A stretch of DNA of 64,000 nucleotides from Kytococcus sedentarius DSM 20547 (GTDB taxonomy: Bacteria > Actinomycetota > Actinomycetes > Actinomycetales > Dermatophilaceae), in contig NC_013169.1 in assembly GCF_000023925.1 (NCBI RefSeq), positions 930,001 to 994,000 on the forward strand, in the 5' to 3' direction. A program made the position numbers and the translations under genes. The notes under the pieces were generated by a model. That model was not told where the DNA came from, ran no database searches, and worked only from the letters and a program-made list of their open reading frames with translations. Below are positions 27,065 to 35,477 of the stretch, in pieces. How positions within the stretch are numbered: the stretch's first letter is position 1; each line of letters begins with the position of its first letter.

Positions 27065-28548
27065 TGACGCCGCCGCCGGTCCGCCCGTGGCCCGCCCTGT
27101 GGGCGCTGTGCCTGGGCTTCTTCATGGTGCTGGTGGACTCCACCATCGTCTCCATCGCCACCCCGGCGCTGATGCGGGAGTTCGACGCGAGCGTCAGCCA
27201 CGTGGTCTGGGTGACCAGCGCCTACCTGCTGGCCTACGCGGTGCCGCTGCTGGTGACCGGGCGGCTGGGGGACCGGCTCGGCCCGAAGCGGCTGTACCTC
27301 GCGGGGCTCGGGGTGTTCACCGCGGCGTCGGCCTGGTGCGGGCTCGCCGACAGCATCGAGGCCCTGATCGCGGCCCGCGTCCTGCAGGGCCTGGGGGCCG
27401 CGATGCTGAGCCCGCAGACGATGGCAGTGATCACCCGCCTGTTCCCGGGCAACCAGCGCGGCCGGGCGATGGCGGCCTGGGGCGCCACCGCAGGTGCGGC
27501 GACCCTGGTGGGGCCGCTGATGGGCGGGGTGCTGCTCGACTCGGCCGGCTGGGAGTGGATCTTCTTCGTGAACGTGCCGGTGGGCATCCTCGCGATGGTG
27601 CTCGCAGCACGCCTGGTGCCGGCCCTGGGGACGCGGGCGCACTCGATGGACTGGTGGGGCGTGGCGCTCAGCGCGGTGGGCATGTTCCTGCTGGTGTTCG
27701 GTATCCAGGAGGGCCAGACCTACCGGTGGGGCACCATCACCGGGTGGGTGTCGGTGCCGCTGCTCATCGCGGTCGGGCTGGTCGTCCTGACGGTCTTCGT
27801 GGTGTGGCAGGCGTGCAACACCCGCGAGCCGCTGGTGCCGCTGCGGCTGTTCACCCACCGCAACTTCAGCCTGGCGAACGTCGCGATCACCACGGTGGGA
27901 TTCGCCACCATCGCGACGGCCTTCCCGTTCATCCTCTACCTGCAGTCGGTCCGGGGCATGACCCCCACCGAGGCCGCCCTGGTGATGGCGCCCTCGTCGG
28001 TGATGACCCTGCTGCTGGCGCGCTGGGCGGGGGGACTGGTGGACCGGGTGCACCCGCGCACGTTGGCCTCCATCGGCATGGTGGGCCTGGCGCTGACCTA
28101 CCTGTTCGTCGCGCTCACGGTGCGGCCGGGCACGCCGCTGCCGGTGCTGCTCGTGCCGTGGTTCATGCTCGGCATCACCAGCTCGTTCGTGTGGTCGCCC
28201 CTGTCGGTCTCGGCGACGCGCACGCTGCCCCCGCACGCCATCGGGGCGGGGTCGGGGGTGTACAACACCACGCGACAGGTGGGCTCGGTGCTGGGCGCGG
28301 CGGCGATCGCGGCCCTCATCGAGGCACGGATGGTGGCGCACCTGGGCGGGGCTCCCGGGGCCGGTGCCCCCGCGGGGGAGGCGATGGCGCACACCGCCGT
28401 CCGGGTGTCGCCGGCGGTGGCCGAGCAGATGAGCGCGGCCCTGCGGGAGTCGCTGTACGTGCCCGCCGCGGTGCTGGTGGTGGGTGCCGTGGCCGCCCTG
28501 CTGCTGGTGGGGCACGCGGATGACCCCGACACCTTCGAGGCCGGCTGA
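27064..28548 (+). CDS. MFS transporter, DHA2 (14-span drug:H+ antiporter) type
   Basis: Inner-membrane exporter of 494 residues with about 14 hydrophobic spans. Motif A is seen as TGRLGDRLGPKRLYLAGLG and motif C of the antiporters as WGATAGAATLVGPLMGGVLL. The N-terminus FFMVLVDSTIVSIATPALMR carries the D-x2-I-V signature of the EmrB/QacA subfamily. ATG 27064 overlaps the paaE stop (TGATG), so it is the last gene of the paa operon. It may export an aromatic intermediate or a toxic by-product of the pathway; this is inferred from position only, since DHA2 proteins are mostly known for drugs and dyes. Confidence 0.9.
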   Translation: MTPPPVRPWPALWALCLGFFMVLVDSTIVSIATPALMREFDASVSHVVWVTSAYLLAYAVPLLVTGRLGDRLGPKRLYLAGLGVFTAASAWCGLADSIEALIAARVLQGLGAAMLSPQTMAVITRLFPGNQRGRAMAAWGATAGAATLVGPLMGGVLLDSAGWEWIFFVNVPVGILAMVLAARLVPALGTRAHSMDWWGVALSAVGMFLLVFGIQEGQTYRWGTITGWVSVPLLIAVGLVVLTVFVVWQACNTREPLVPLRLFTHRNFSLANVAITTVGFATIATAFPFILYLQSVRGMTPTEAALVMAPSSVMTLLLARWAGGLVDRVHPRTLASIGMVGLALTYLFVALTVRPGTPLPVLLVPWFMLGITSSFVWSPLSVSATRTLPPHAIGAGSGVYNTTRQVGSVLGAAAIAALIEARMVAHLGGAPGAGAPAGEAMAHTAVRVSPAVAEQMSAALRESLYVPAAVLVVGAVAALLLVGHADDPDTFEAG

Positions 28549-28611
28549 GGCGGGCTGAGAGGGTCTCGCTGGGCTGGCCGGACGGGGGCGTGCAGCTCCG
28601 CGAACCCCACC

Positions 28612-29625
28612 TCAGCCTCGCCGGTACTCGACGATGGCGTAGCCCTCGCCCGGCGTGCGGGAGGACTCGTGCCAGACGGTCGGGTCGACGGGCCACGTGA
28701 TGGGGAAGAAGGTGTCCGCGTCCTGCGGTGACTGGTCGACCTCCGTGAGCACCAGCCGGTCGGCCACGGGCAGCGCGTCGGCGAAGACCCCCGCGCCACC
28801 GACGACGAAGACCTCGCCGTCCCCGGCCATGAGCAGGGCCTCGGCCCACGAGCGGGCGACGAGCACCTCATCGAAGCGGGCGCCCGATGCGGGGTCGCCC
28901 TCCACGGCCGGCCCGCCGGGCAGCCACGTGGGGTCGGAAGTCATCACCACGTGGCGGCGGCCGGGGAGGGGCCGGGGGAAGGACTCGAAGGTGCGGCGAC
29001 CCATCACCATCGTCCCGCCCATGGTGGTGTCCTTGAAGTGCTTGAGGTCCCCGGGCAGGTGCCACGGCAGGTCACCGTCGCGCCCGATGGCCCCGTTGCG
29101 CGCCACGGCCACCACCAGGGTGAGGCTCTGCGAGAAGCCCCGGGTCATCACCGCGGGCACGGGTTCGCCTGTGCGCTCCGCCTCGGCGAGGGCGGCCAGC
29201 ACCTGGGCCTCGTGGGGGACGGTGCGCTCGGGGAGGTCGTCCAGCGCCCACCAGCGCAGTCCGGCGCACTTGTCGGACTCTCGCACGGCCGGTTCCCCGG
29301 CCCACCGGCGAGCCATCACGAAGGTGTCGTAGCGCTCCTCCAGCGGGGAGGTCAGGGCGATGTGGCGGTGCAGCGTGGTGACCGGGTGCAGGTCCACCGG
29401 GTCGATGGTGACGCCCAGCTCCTCGGTGGCCTCCCGGGCCGCGGCGTGCAGCACCGACTCACCGAGCTCCACGTGCCCGGCGGCGCCGCAGGCCCACCAC
29501 CGGTCCATGTACCCGGTGCCGCGGCGTTCCTGCAGCAGGACCTCGGTTCGCCCGGGGCGGGCGGGGTCGTCGCGCAGCAGCGCGACGTAGGCAGAGGGGA
29601 CGACCTGGAAGCGCGGGGAGGGCAT
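28612..29625 (-). CDS. folA: Nudix hydrolase - dihydrofolate reductase fusion
   Basis: A 337-residue two-domain protein. Residues 1-155 form a Nudix domain with a complete box, GHVELGESVLHAAAREATEE followed by LGV. Residues 165-337 form a full DHFR domain: SLTLVVAVARNGAIGRDGDL, PWHLPGDLKHFKD with the catalytic Asp, TMVMGRRTFESFPRPLPGR, and VFVVGGAGVFADALPVADRL. The single ATG (29623-29625) has no ribosome site but a CAGACT box six bases upstream. It is 12 bases after a VOC gene on the same strand. DHFR reduces dihydrofolate. The Nudix partner might trim dihydroneopterin triphosphate or a damaged nucleotide; its substrate cannot be read from the sequence. Confidence 0.93.
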   Translation of the reverse strand: MPSPRFQVVPSAYVALLRDDPARPGRTEVLLQERRGTGYMDRWWACGAAGHVELGESVLHAAAREATEELGVTIDPVDLHPVTTLHRHIALTSPLEERYDTFVMARRWAGEPAVRESDKCAGLRWWALDDLPERTVPHEAQVLAALAEAERTGEPVPAVMTRGFSQSLTLVVAVARNGAIGRDGDLPWHLPGDLKHFKDTTMGGTMVMGRRTFESFPRPLPGRRHVVMTSDPTWLPGGPAVEGDPASGARFDEVLVARSWAEALLMAGDGEVFVVGGAGVFADALPVADRLVLTEVDQSPQDADTFFPITWPVDPTVWHESSRTPGEGYAIVEYRRG

Positions 29626-29637
29626 GGGCGGAGTCTG

Positions 29638-30063
29638 TCAGGTGGTGGTCACCGCTGAGGGGTCAGCCGCCGTGGAGTAGCCGATGAGCCAGTGGAGGCC
29701 GAAACGGTCCACGACCTGACCGTCCCAGTCGCCCCACGGTCGTTCCTGGAGTGCGTCGACCACGGTGCCGCCCTCAGCGAGGGCGGTGAACCAGGTGTGG
29801 CTCTCCTCCGGCGTGCCCACCCCCAGGAGTGTCTGCATCAGCCCCTGGGTGCGCAGTGGTTCGTCGCCGTCGGTGGTGTCGGCCGCGAAGAGGGACACCG
29901 GCCCGGTCAGCTGACCGTGGCCGATGGCGTCCAACGGCTCGTCCGTGCGGTTCATCTCGCGACGGGTGACCAGGACGAGGTCGCCACCGAACAGGTCGTG
30001 GTAGGCCCTCAGTGCCTCGTCGGCCGTTCCCGGTAGCAGGAGGTAGGGCGTGGGTGCAGTCAT
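29638..30063 (-). CDS. VOC (PhnB/glyoxalase-like) family protein
   Basis: A 141-residue protein with the beta-alpha-beta-beta-beta architecture of the vicinal oxygen chelate superfamily: TPYLLLPGTADEALRAYHDL followed by FGGDLVLVTRREM, then ESHTWFTALAEGGTVVDALQ, and DGQVVDRFGLHWLIGY at the end. This PhnB-like pattern is found in many uncharacterised actinobacterial proteins, and no substrate can be named. The start ATG (30061-30063) has a TACGCT box six bases upstream and no ribosome site. It is followed closely by the Nudix-DHFR gene and is divergent from a methyltransferase gene. Confidence 0.85.
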   Translation of the reverse strand: MTAPTPYLLLPGTADEALRAYHDLFGGDLVLVTRREMNRTDEPLDAIGHGQLTGPVSLFAADTTDGDEPLRTQGLMQTLLGVGTPEESHTWFTALAEGGTVVDALQERPWGDWDGQVVDRFGLHWLIGYSTAADPSAVTTT

Positions 30064-30069
30064 GTGAAC

Positions 30070-30075
30070 AGCGTA
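30070..30075 (-). promoter_or_regulatory. -10 box of leaderless VOC gene
   Basis: TACGCT on the minus strand, six bases before ATG 30063. Confidence 0.55.
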
Positions 30076-30132
30076 CACATGCCACCCTCGGGCGGGGCAG
30101 AAAAATCGGTGGTGGCCGGTTGCGCCAGCGGG

Positions 30133-30138
30133 TAGCGT
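30133..30138 (+). promoter_or_regulatory. -10 box of leaderless methyltransferase gene
   Basis: TAGCGT lies seven bases before ATG 30146. It decides the start in favour of 30146 over GTG 30140. Confidence 0.55.
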
Positions 30139-30145
30139 CGTGGTC

Positions 30146-30910
30146 ATGAGCGACGACCTGCACGACGGGTGGTTCGGCGAGAGCATCGCTGCCGGGTACG
30201 ACGATCCCACCGACCCTTGCAACGACCCGCACACCATCGCGCGGACCGTTGACCTGCTGGCGGAGCTGGCCGATGGGGGGCCTGCGCTGGAGCTGGCCGT
30301 GGGCACCGGGCGCATCGCCGCGCCCCTGGCCGAGCGTGGGGTGGTCGTACACGGCATCGAGCTGAGCCGGGCGATGGCCGGCCGCCTCGCCGACAAGCCC
30401 GGTGGGGAGCGGGTGGCAGTGACGATCGGGGACATGACCACCACCCGGGTGCCGGGGGAGTTCACTGTGGCCTACCTGGTCTTCAACACCCTCAACAACC
30501 TCACGACCCAGGACGACCAGGTGCGGGCGTTCACGAACGCTGCGGCCCACCTGCGGCCCGGTGGCCGGTTCGTGGTCGAGGTCGGCATCCCGCCGCTGCG
30601 CCGGATGCCACCGGGGCAGGACACCGTGCCGTTCACGGTGGCGCCGGACGGTGAGGGCGGTGGGTACGTGGGCTTCGACCAGCTGGACGTGGTGACCCAG
30701 GAGTTCCGCTCGCACCACGTCCGGGTCGGCGAGGTCAACCGGTTCCGCTCCGTCCCCTTCCGCTACGTGTGGCCCGCGGAGACCGACCTCATGGCCCGGC
30801 TCGCCGGGATGGCGCTCGAGCACCGCTGGGGCGGGTGGGACCGGGCCCCGTTCACCGCCGAGAGCACCTCCCACGTGTCCGTGTGGCGGAGGGTCGACAC
30901 CGACGTCTGA
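30146..30910 (+). CDS. Class I SAM-dependent methyltransferase
   Basis: Soluble protein of 254 residues with a Rossmann-type SAM-binding fold: motif I is ALELAVGTGRIAAPLAERGV, followed by the acidic VHGIELSRAM strand 2, then a motif around FTVAYLVFNTLNNLTTQDDQ. The family is abundant and its substrates (small molecules) are unknown here. The N-terminus SDDLHDGWFGESIAAGYDDP is typical of this subgroup. ATG 30146 is set by the TAGCGT box. It stands alone between divergent and convergent genes. Confidence 0.88.
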   Translation: MSDDLHDGWFGESIAAGYDDPTDPCNDPHTIARTVDLLAELADGGPALELAVGTGRIAAPLAERGVVVHGIELSRAMAGRLADKPGGERVAVTIGDMTTTRVPGEFTVAYLVFNTLNNLTTQDDQVRAFTNAAAHLRPGGRFVVEVGIPPLRRMPPGQDTVPFTVAPDGEGGGYVGFDQLDVVTQEFRSHHVRVGEVNRFRSVPFRYVWPAETDLMARLAGMALEHRWGGWDRAPFTAESTSHVSVWRRVDTDV

Positions 30911-30941
30911 GGCGGGCTGACCCCATCGGGCAGGGGGACGT

Positions 30942-31736
30942 TCAGACCGCGATGGGGGCGCTGATCGCCGGGTGCGGGTCGTACCCGTGGAAGGTCACGT
31001 CATCGAGGTCGAAGGCGTCCAGCTCGCGCACGGCGGGGTTGAGCTCCAGGCGGGGCAGTGGCCGGGGCTCACGGGCGAGCTGCTCGCGGGCCTGCTCCAG
31101 GTGGTTGGAGTACAGGTGCAGGTCGCCCACGGTGTGCACGAACTCGCCGACCTCCAGGTCGGTCACGTGCGCGACCATGTGCGTCAGCAGGGCGTAGGAC
31201 GCGATGTTGAAGGGCACGCCGAGGAACAGGTCGGCGCTGCGCTGGTAGAGCTGGCAGCTCAGGCGCCCGCCGGAGACGTGGAACTGGAAGAGCGCGTGGC
31301 AGGGAGGCAGGGCCATGTCGTCGACCTCCGCCGGGTTCCAGGCCGAGACGATGTGCCGGCGCGATGCGGGGTGGGCGCGGAGGGACTCGACGACCTTCGC
31401 GATCTGGTCGACCGTGCCCCCGTCGGGCCGGGGCCAGGAGCGCCACTGGGCGCCGTAGACCGGGCCGAGGTCGCCGTTCTCGTCGGCCCACTCGTCCCAG
31501 ATGTGGATCTTGCGCTCCTGCAGCCAGCGGACGTTGGTGTCGCCCCGGAGGAACCACAGCAGCTCGCCCACGACCCCGCGGCGGTAGACCTTCTTCGTGG
31601 TGACCAGGGGGAAGCCCGCGGCCAGGTCGTAGCGGGTCTGCCGGCCGAAGACCGACAGGGTGCCCGTGCCGGTGCGGTCCTCGGTGGGGGTGCCGTTCTC
31701 GAGGACGTCGGTGAGCCAGTCCAGGTACTGCCGCAT
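30942..31736 (-). CDS. thyA: Thymidylate synthase
   Basis: Cytosolic enzyme that methylates dUMP to dTMP using methylene-tetrahydrofolate, producing dihydrofolate for DHFR. The product has 264 residues, the classical ThyA length. It shows [20 protein letters not shown], the catalytic Cys in [20 protein letters not shown], and the dUMP-binding [20 protein letters not shown]. The start ATG (31734-31736) is preceded seven bases upstream by a TAGTTT box on the minus strand and has no ribosome site. The DHFR gene is not adjacent but 1.3 kb downstream, separated by the methyltransferase and VOC genes. Confidence 0.97.
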   Translation of the reverse strand: MRQYLDWLTDVLENGTPTEDRTGTGTLSVFGRQTRYDLAAGFPLVTTKKVYRRGVVGELLWFLRGDTNVRWLQERKIHIWDEWADENGDLGPVYGAQWRSWPRPDGGTVDQIAKVVESLRAHPASRRHIVSAWNPAEVDDMALPPCHALFQFHVSGGRLSCQLYQRSADLFLGVPFNIASYALLTHMVAHVTDLEVGEFVHTVGDLHLYSNHLEQAREQLAREPRPLPRLELNPAVRELDAFDLDDVTFHGYDPHPAISAPIAV

Positions 31737-31743
31737 GGGTCCA

Positions 31744-31749
31744 AAACTA
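31744..31749 (-). promoter_or_regulatory. -10 box of leaderless thyA
   Basis: TAGTTT on the minus strand, seven bases before ATG 31736. Confidence 0.6.
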
Positions 31750-31904
31750 CTCAGGGTGCCACGGTGCCGACGCGGCGGGGTCGTGTGGGACGGGTGCACC
31801 AGCATCGGAGCGGCCCCCGAGAGGCACGTGAAGAGCGGCCCACGAGCGGCACCTGAACACCGGCGTGACGGGGGCGGCGCGTGCGGCAGCAGGGCCATGG
31901 CGAG

Positions 31905-31910
31905 TACCGT
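31905..31910 (+). promoter_or_regulatory. -10 box of the rnj promoter
   Basis: TACCGT in the 298-base thyA-rnj gap implies a leader of roughly 120 bases. The rest of the gap holds a CGATGCGG copy (minus strand, 31925-31932) and no coding frame that I can support. Confidence 0.45.
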
Positions 31911-32034
31911 GGGGGTGACGGCACCCCGCATCGGGTGTGCCCCCTGGATTTCCACGCCCGCGTCCACGGCACCGATGACCGACGGCGGGCACTGATCACC
32001 GGGCCCCGCCCGGCCAATCGAACGAAGGAACCAC

Positions 32035-33717
32035 GTGACTCCACGCACCACCCTGCCCGAGCCCCCGAAGCTGCCGAAGAACGGCGTCCGCGTCGTCGCC
32101 CTCGGTGGTCTCGGTGAGGTCGGGCGCAACATGACCGTCATCGAGTACGGCGGCAAGCTGCTGATCGTCGACTGCGGCGTCCTCTTCCCGGACGACACCC
32201 AGCCCGGCGTCGACCTGATCCTGCCGGACTTCGAGTACCTCGACGGCCGCTGGGACGACATCGTGGCCGTCGTGCTGACGCACGGCCACGAGGACCACAT
32301 CGGCGCCGTGCCCTACCTGCTGCGCAACCGCCAGGACATTCCCATCGTGGGCTCCAAGCTGACGCTCGCGCTGGTGGAGGCGAAGCTCAAGGAGCACAAG
32401 ATCACGCCCCGCACCCTGACGGTGCGCGAGGACGACATCGAGAACTTCGGCAAGTTCGAGTGCGAGTTCGTGGCCGTGAACCACTCGATCCCGGACGCGC
32501 TCGCCGTGTTCATCCACACCCCCGGCGGCACGCTGCTGATCACCGGTGACTTCAAGATGGACCAGCTGCCGCTGGACGGCCGCATCACCGACCTGCGCGC
32601 CTTCGCCCGGCTGGGGGAGGAAGGTGTGGACCTGTTCCTCACCGACTCCACCAACGCCGACGTGCCCGGGTTCACCACGCCTGAGCGCAACATCGCCCCG
32701 GCGATCGAGCGGGTGTTCGCCACCAGCGAGAAGCGCATCATCGCGGCCTGCTTCAGCTCCCACATCCACCGCGTGCAGCAGATTCTCGATGCGGCCGGCA
32801 AGACCGGGCGCAAGGTCGCCTTCGTCGGGCGCTCGATGATCCGGAACATGGGCATCGCCTCGGAGATGGGCTACCTCCACGTGCCGGACAACGTGCTGGT
32901 GGACGTGCGCAAGCTGGCGAAGCTGCCTCCGAACCAGGTGGTGCTGATCTGCACCGGTTCGCAGGGTGAGCCGATGGCCGCGCTGAGCCGCATGGCCAAC
33001 CAGGACCACCAGATCGAGGTCGGTGAGGGTGACACGGTGCTGCTGGCCAGCTCGTTGATCCCCGGCAACGAGAAGTCCGTGTACAAGGTGATGAACGGGC
33101 TCATGAAGCTCGGCGCCAACGTGGTGCACAAGGGCAATGCGATGGTGCACGTCTCCGGCCACGCCAGCGCCGGTGAGCTGCTCTACGCCTACAACATCGT
33201 GAAGCCGAAGAACGTGCTGCCGGTGCACGGCGAGTGGCGCCACATGCTGGCCAACGCCGAGCTGGCCCGCCAGACCGGTGTGCCGGACGAGAACGTGGTG
33301 GTGGCCGAGGACGGCGTGGTCGTCGACCTGGTGGACGGCAAGGCCCGCATCGTGGGCCAGGTGCCTGCTGCGCACGTGTACGTCGACGGTGGCAACGTGG
33401 GCACCTCCGACGAGGACCTGCTGAAGGACCGCCGCATCCTGCGCGACGAGGGCTTCGTCTCCATCGTCGTGGTGCGCGACCCCGAGACCGGCAAGATCAT
33501 CTCCGGCCCGGACATCCACGCCCGCGGTGTGTCCGAGGGCGAGAAGATCCTGCAGCGCGCCGTGCCCAAGGTGGAGCAGGCCCTGGAGGAGGCCCGCCTG
33601 AAGGGCACCACCGACGTGCACCAGCTGCAGCAGGTCGTACGCCGCGCGATGGGTGGGTACATCGGCGGCAAGCTGAAGCGCCGACCGATGATCATCCCGG
33701 TGGTCATCAACGCCTGA
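32035..33717 (+). CDS. rnj: Ribonuclease J
   Basis: Metallo-beta-lactamase/beta-CASP nuclease with 5'-3' exo- and endonuclease activity in mRNA and rRNA maturation. The 560 residues contain the zinc motif [18 protein letters not shown] (HxHxDH), the further ligand in [17 protein letters not shown], the beta-CASP Asp in [16 protein letters not shown], and [20 protein letters not shown] and [17 protein letters not shown] with the last His ligands. A C-terminal dimerisation domain follows. GTG 32035 is preceded by GAAGGAA (32024-32030). A 23-bp terminator follows. Many actinobacteria have dapA directly upstream; here thyA lies upstream on the other strand. Confidence 0.96.
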   Translation: MTPRTTLPEPPKLPKNGVRVVALGGLGEVGRNMTVIEYGGKLLIVDCGVLFPDDTQPGVDLILPDFEYLDGRWDDIVAVVLTHGHEDHIGAVPYLLRNRQDIPIVGSKLTLALVEAKLKEHKITPRTLTVREDDIENFGKFECEFVAVNHSIPDALAVFIHTPGGTLLITGDFKMDQLPLDGRITDLRAFARLGEEGVDLFLTDSTNADVPGFTTPERNIAPAIERVFATSEKRIIAACFSSHIHRVQQILDAAGKTGRKVAFVGRSMIRNMGIASEMGYLHVPDNVLVDVRKLAKLPPNQVVLICTGSQGEPMAALSRMANQDHQIEVGEGDTVLLASSLIPGNEKSVYKVMNGLMKLGANVVHKGNAMVHVSGHASAGELLYAYNIVKPKNVLPVHGEWRHMLANAELARQTGVPDENVVVAEDGVVVDLVDGKARIVGQVPAAHVYVDGGNVGTSDEDLLKDRRILRDEGFVSIVVVRDPETGKIISGPDIHARGVSEGEKILQRAVPKVEQALEEARLKGTTDVHQLQQVVRRAMGGYIGGKLKRRPMIIPVVINA

Positions 33718-33739
33718 CCGGCCCCGCCCGGCAGCCCCG

Positions 33740-33791
33740 ACACCGCACCGGTGCCGAACTCGCGCAGTCGAGTTCGGCACCGGTGCGGTGT
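33740..33791. terminator. Long hairpin after rnj
   Basis: A perfect 23-bp inverted repeat (arms 33740-33762 and 33769-33791) with a 6-base loop, CGCAGT. It lies between convergent rnj and the AI-2E transporter gene and can serve both. Confidence 0.88.
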
Positions 33792-33868
33792 TCGTCGTGC
33801 CCCCCGCGTGAGACCTACGTGGCCGTGCTGTGGCGCGGTGGGGTGGTGCTGGCGCGGGAGTGGGTTGC

Positions 33869-34942
33869 TCAGCGGCGGGCCTGGCGGGGGACCAGCACCT
33901 CTTCGTAGATGAGCAGCAGTCCCGCCGCGGTGGGGATGGCCAGCAGCGCCCCCAGGATGCCGGCCAGTGTCCCCCCGATGAGGGCCGCGACCACCGTCAC
34001 CGCACCCGGCACCGAGACCGTCCGCTTCATGATGTTCGGCACGATGACGTAGTTCTCGACCTGTTGGTAGATCAGGTAGTAGGCCCCCACGATCAGTGCC
34101 ACCTCCACCGATTGGCTCAGCGCGATGAGCCCCACCACCACGGCGCCGATGGTGGCACCCACCAGGGGGATCAGCCCGAGGAATCCCACCAGCACGGCCA
34201 GCACGGCGGCGTACGGGATGCCCAGGATGGTCATCATCACCCAGCTGCACAGTCCGTTGATGGTGGCCACCAGGAACTGCCCCGCGGCGTACCCACCCAC
34301 CCGGCGCATGATCTTCTCGGACAGCTCCTCCACGCGCTCGCGCCGGCTGGCCGGCACCAGGGCGTACCCGGCTCGCTTGGTCTGCGGCAGCGTCGCCAGC
34401 AGGTACAGCGTCAGCACCAGCACCGTGAACGCACCGAACGCACCGGTCGCCAGCACCCGGCCCGCCCCCAGCACCCCACCGGTCACCTGCCCGGCCAGCT
34501 CCCCGGAGCTGACGCGCTTCTGCAGCTCGTTCTGGAACCGGTCCGTCAACTGGAAGTCCCGGTCCGCTTGCTGCACCCAGTCCTGCTCCAGGAAGGCCTG
34601 CGTGTAGGTGGGCGCGTCGTACAGCAGCGCGGTGGACTCGTCCACGATGGGCGGCAGCACCAGCGCTCCGATGCCGGTGAACGCCACCAGCAGCCACAGG
34701 AACACCACGGTGACCGCCCCCGAGCGCCGCAGTCCGCGCAGCATCAGCTGCTCCACCAGCGGGTTCAGGGTGAGGGCCAGGAAGACCGAGACCACCAGCA
34801 GGGTGATCACGAAGTCCAGCCGTTGGGCGGCCATGGCCGTCCCCACGGCCGTGAGCACACCGAGCGTCGCGACGAAACCCAGCGTGAACGGGCCGTGCCG
34901 GAGCAGGCGGTTCACCGGGGCGTCGGAGCGGTGCGCGGACAT
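33869..34942 (-). CDS. AI-2E family transporter
   Basis: Integral membrane protein of 357 residues with about eight spans. Family features are LNPLVEQLMLRGLRRSGAVT near the second span, GFLGLIPLVGATIGAVVVGL, and YYLIYQQVENYVIVPNIMKR with the QQVENYVI-type motif near residue 290. The name derives from TqsA/YdiK-like proteins; most members have other or unknown roles, such as Na+/H+ exchange or export. I chose ATG 34942 (MSAHRSDAPVNRLLRH), 16 bases after the upstream gene's stop. A longer frame runs into that gene and is unlikely. Confidence 0.88.
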   Translation of the reverse strand: MSAHRSDAPVNRLLRHGPFTLGFVATLGVLTAVGTAMAAQRLDFVITLLVVSVFLALTLNPLVEQLMLRGLRRSGAVTVVFLWLLVAFTGIGALVLPPIVDESTALLYDAPTYTQAFLEQDWVQQADRDFQLTDRFQNELQKRVSSGELAGQVTGGVLGAGRVLATGAFGAFTVLVLTLYLLATLPQTKRAGYALVPASRRERVEELSEKIMRRVGGYAAGQFLVATINGLCSWVMMTILGIPYAAVLAVLVGFLGLIPLVGATIGAVVVGLIALSQSVEVALIVGAYYLIYQQVENYVIVPNIMKRTVSVPGAVTVVAALIGGTLAGILGALLAIPTAAGLLLIYEEVLVPRQARR

Positions 34943-34958
34943 CGCGTCGGTCGGAGGA

Positions 34959-35396
34959 TCAGTGACCGGCAGCGGGCTCGACGAGCTCCACGAGCACCCC
35001 GCCCGCGTCCTTGGGGTGGATGAAGTTGACGCGGCTGTTGCTGGTGCCACGCCGCGGCTCGTCGTACAGCAGGCGCAGGCCGCGGTCGCGGAGGGTGGTG
35101 CTCACCGCATCGATGTCGGCGACGCGGTAGGCGACCTGCTGCATCCCCGGGCCCCTGGAGTCCAGGAACTTCGCGATCGTCGAGTCCGGCGTGAGCGGCG
35201 CCAGGAGCTGGATGTGGGAGTCGCCGATGCGCATCATCGCCTCCCGGACACCCTGCTCGGGGTTCTCCTCGGTGTGGGCCAGCTCCATGCCCAGGACGTC
35301 GCGGTGGAACGCGATGGCGGCGTCGAGGTCGGACACGGCCAGACCCACGTGGTCGATGGCGGTGAACAGGGCGTCAGGGGAGTCCGCAGCGTGCAT
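34959..35396 (-). CDS. mce: Methylmalonyl-CoA epimerase
   Basis: VOC-fold enzyme that interconverts the R and S forms of methylmalonyl-CoA, used in propionate and odd-chain metabolism. The 145-residue product has IDHVGLAVSDLDAAIAFHRD (metal His), GDSHIQLLAPLTPDSTIAKF (second ligand region), GPGMQQVAYRVADIDAV, and the final Glu in GGVLVELVEP. The length is normal. ATG 35396 is preceded seven bases upstream by TAGGGT, a leaderless arrangement; the in-frame start further upstream is unlikely. The methylmalonyl-CoA mutase genes are not in this window. Confidence 0.93.
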   Translation of the reverse strand: MHAADSPDALFTAIDHVGLAVSDLDAAIAFHRDVLGMELAHTEENPEQGVREAMMRIGDSHIQLLAPLTPDSTIAKFLDSRGPGMQQVAYRVADIDAVSTTLRDRGLRLLYDEPRRGTSNSRVNFIHPKDAGGVLVELVEPAAGH

Positions 35397-35403
35397 GGGG
35401 GTC

Positions 35404-35409
35404 ACCCTA
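35404..35409 (-). promoter_or_regulatory. -10 box of leaderless mce
   Basis: TAGGGT on the minus strand, seven bases before ATG 35396. Confidence 0.6.
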
Positions 35410-35477
35410 GACCGCAGGGGTGACAACGGCGCCCGGGTGCCGGGGAGCCGGGCCGATGGGGTGAGGCCCCGCCCGGG

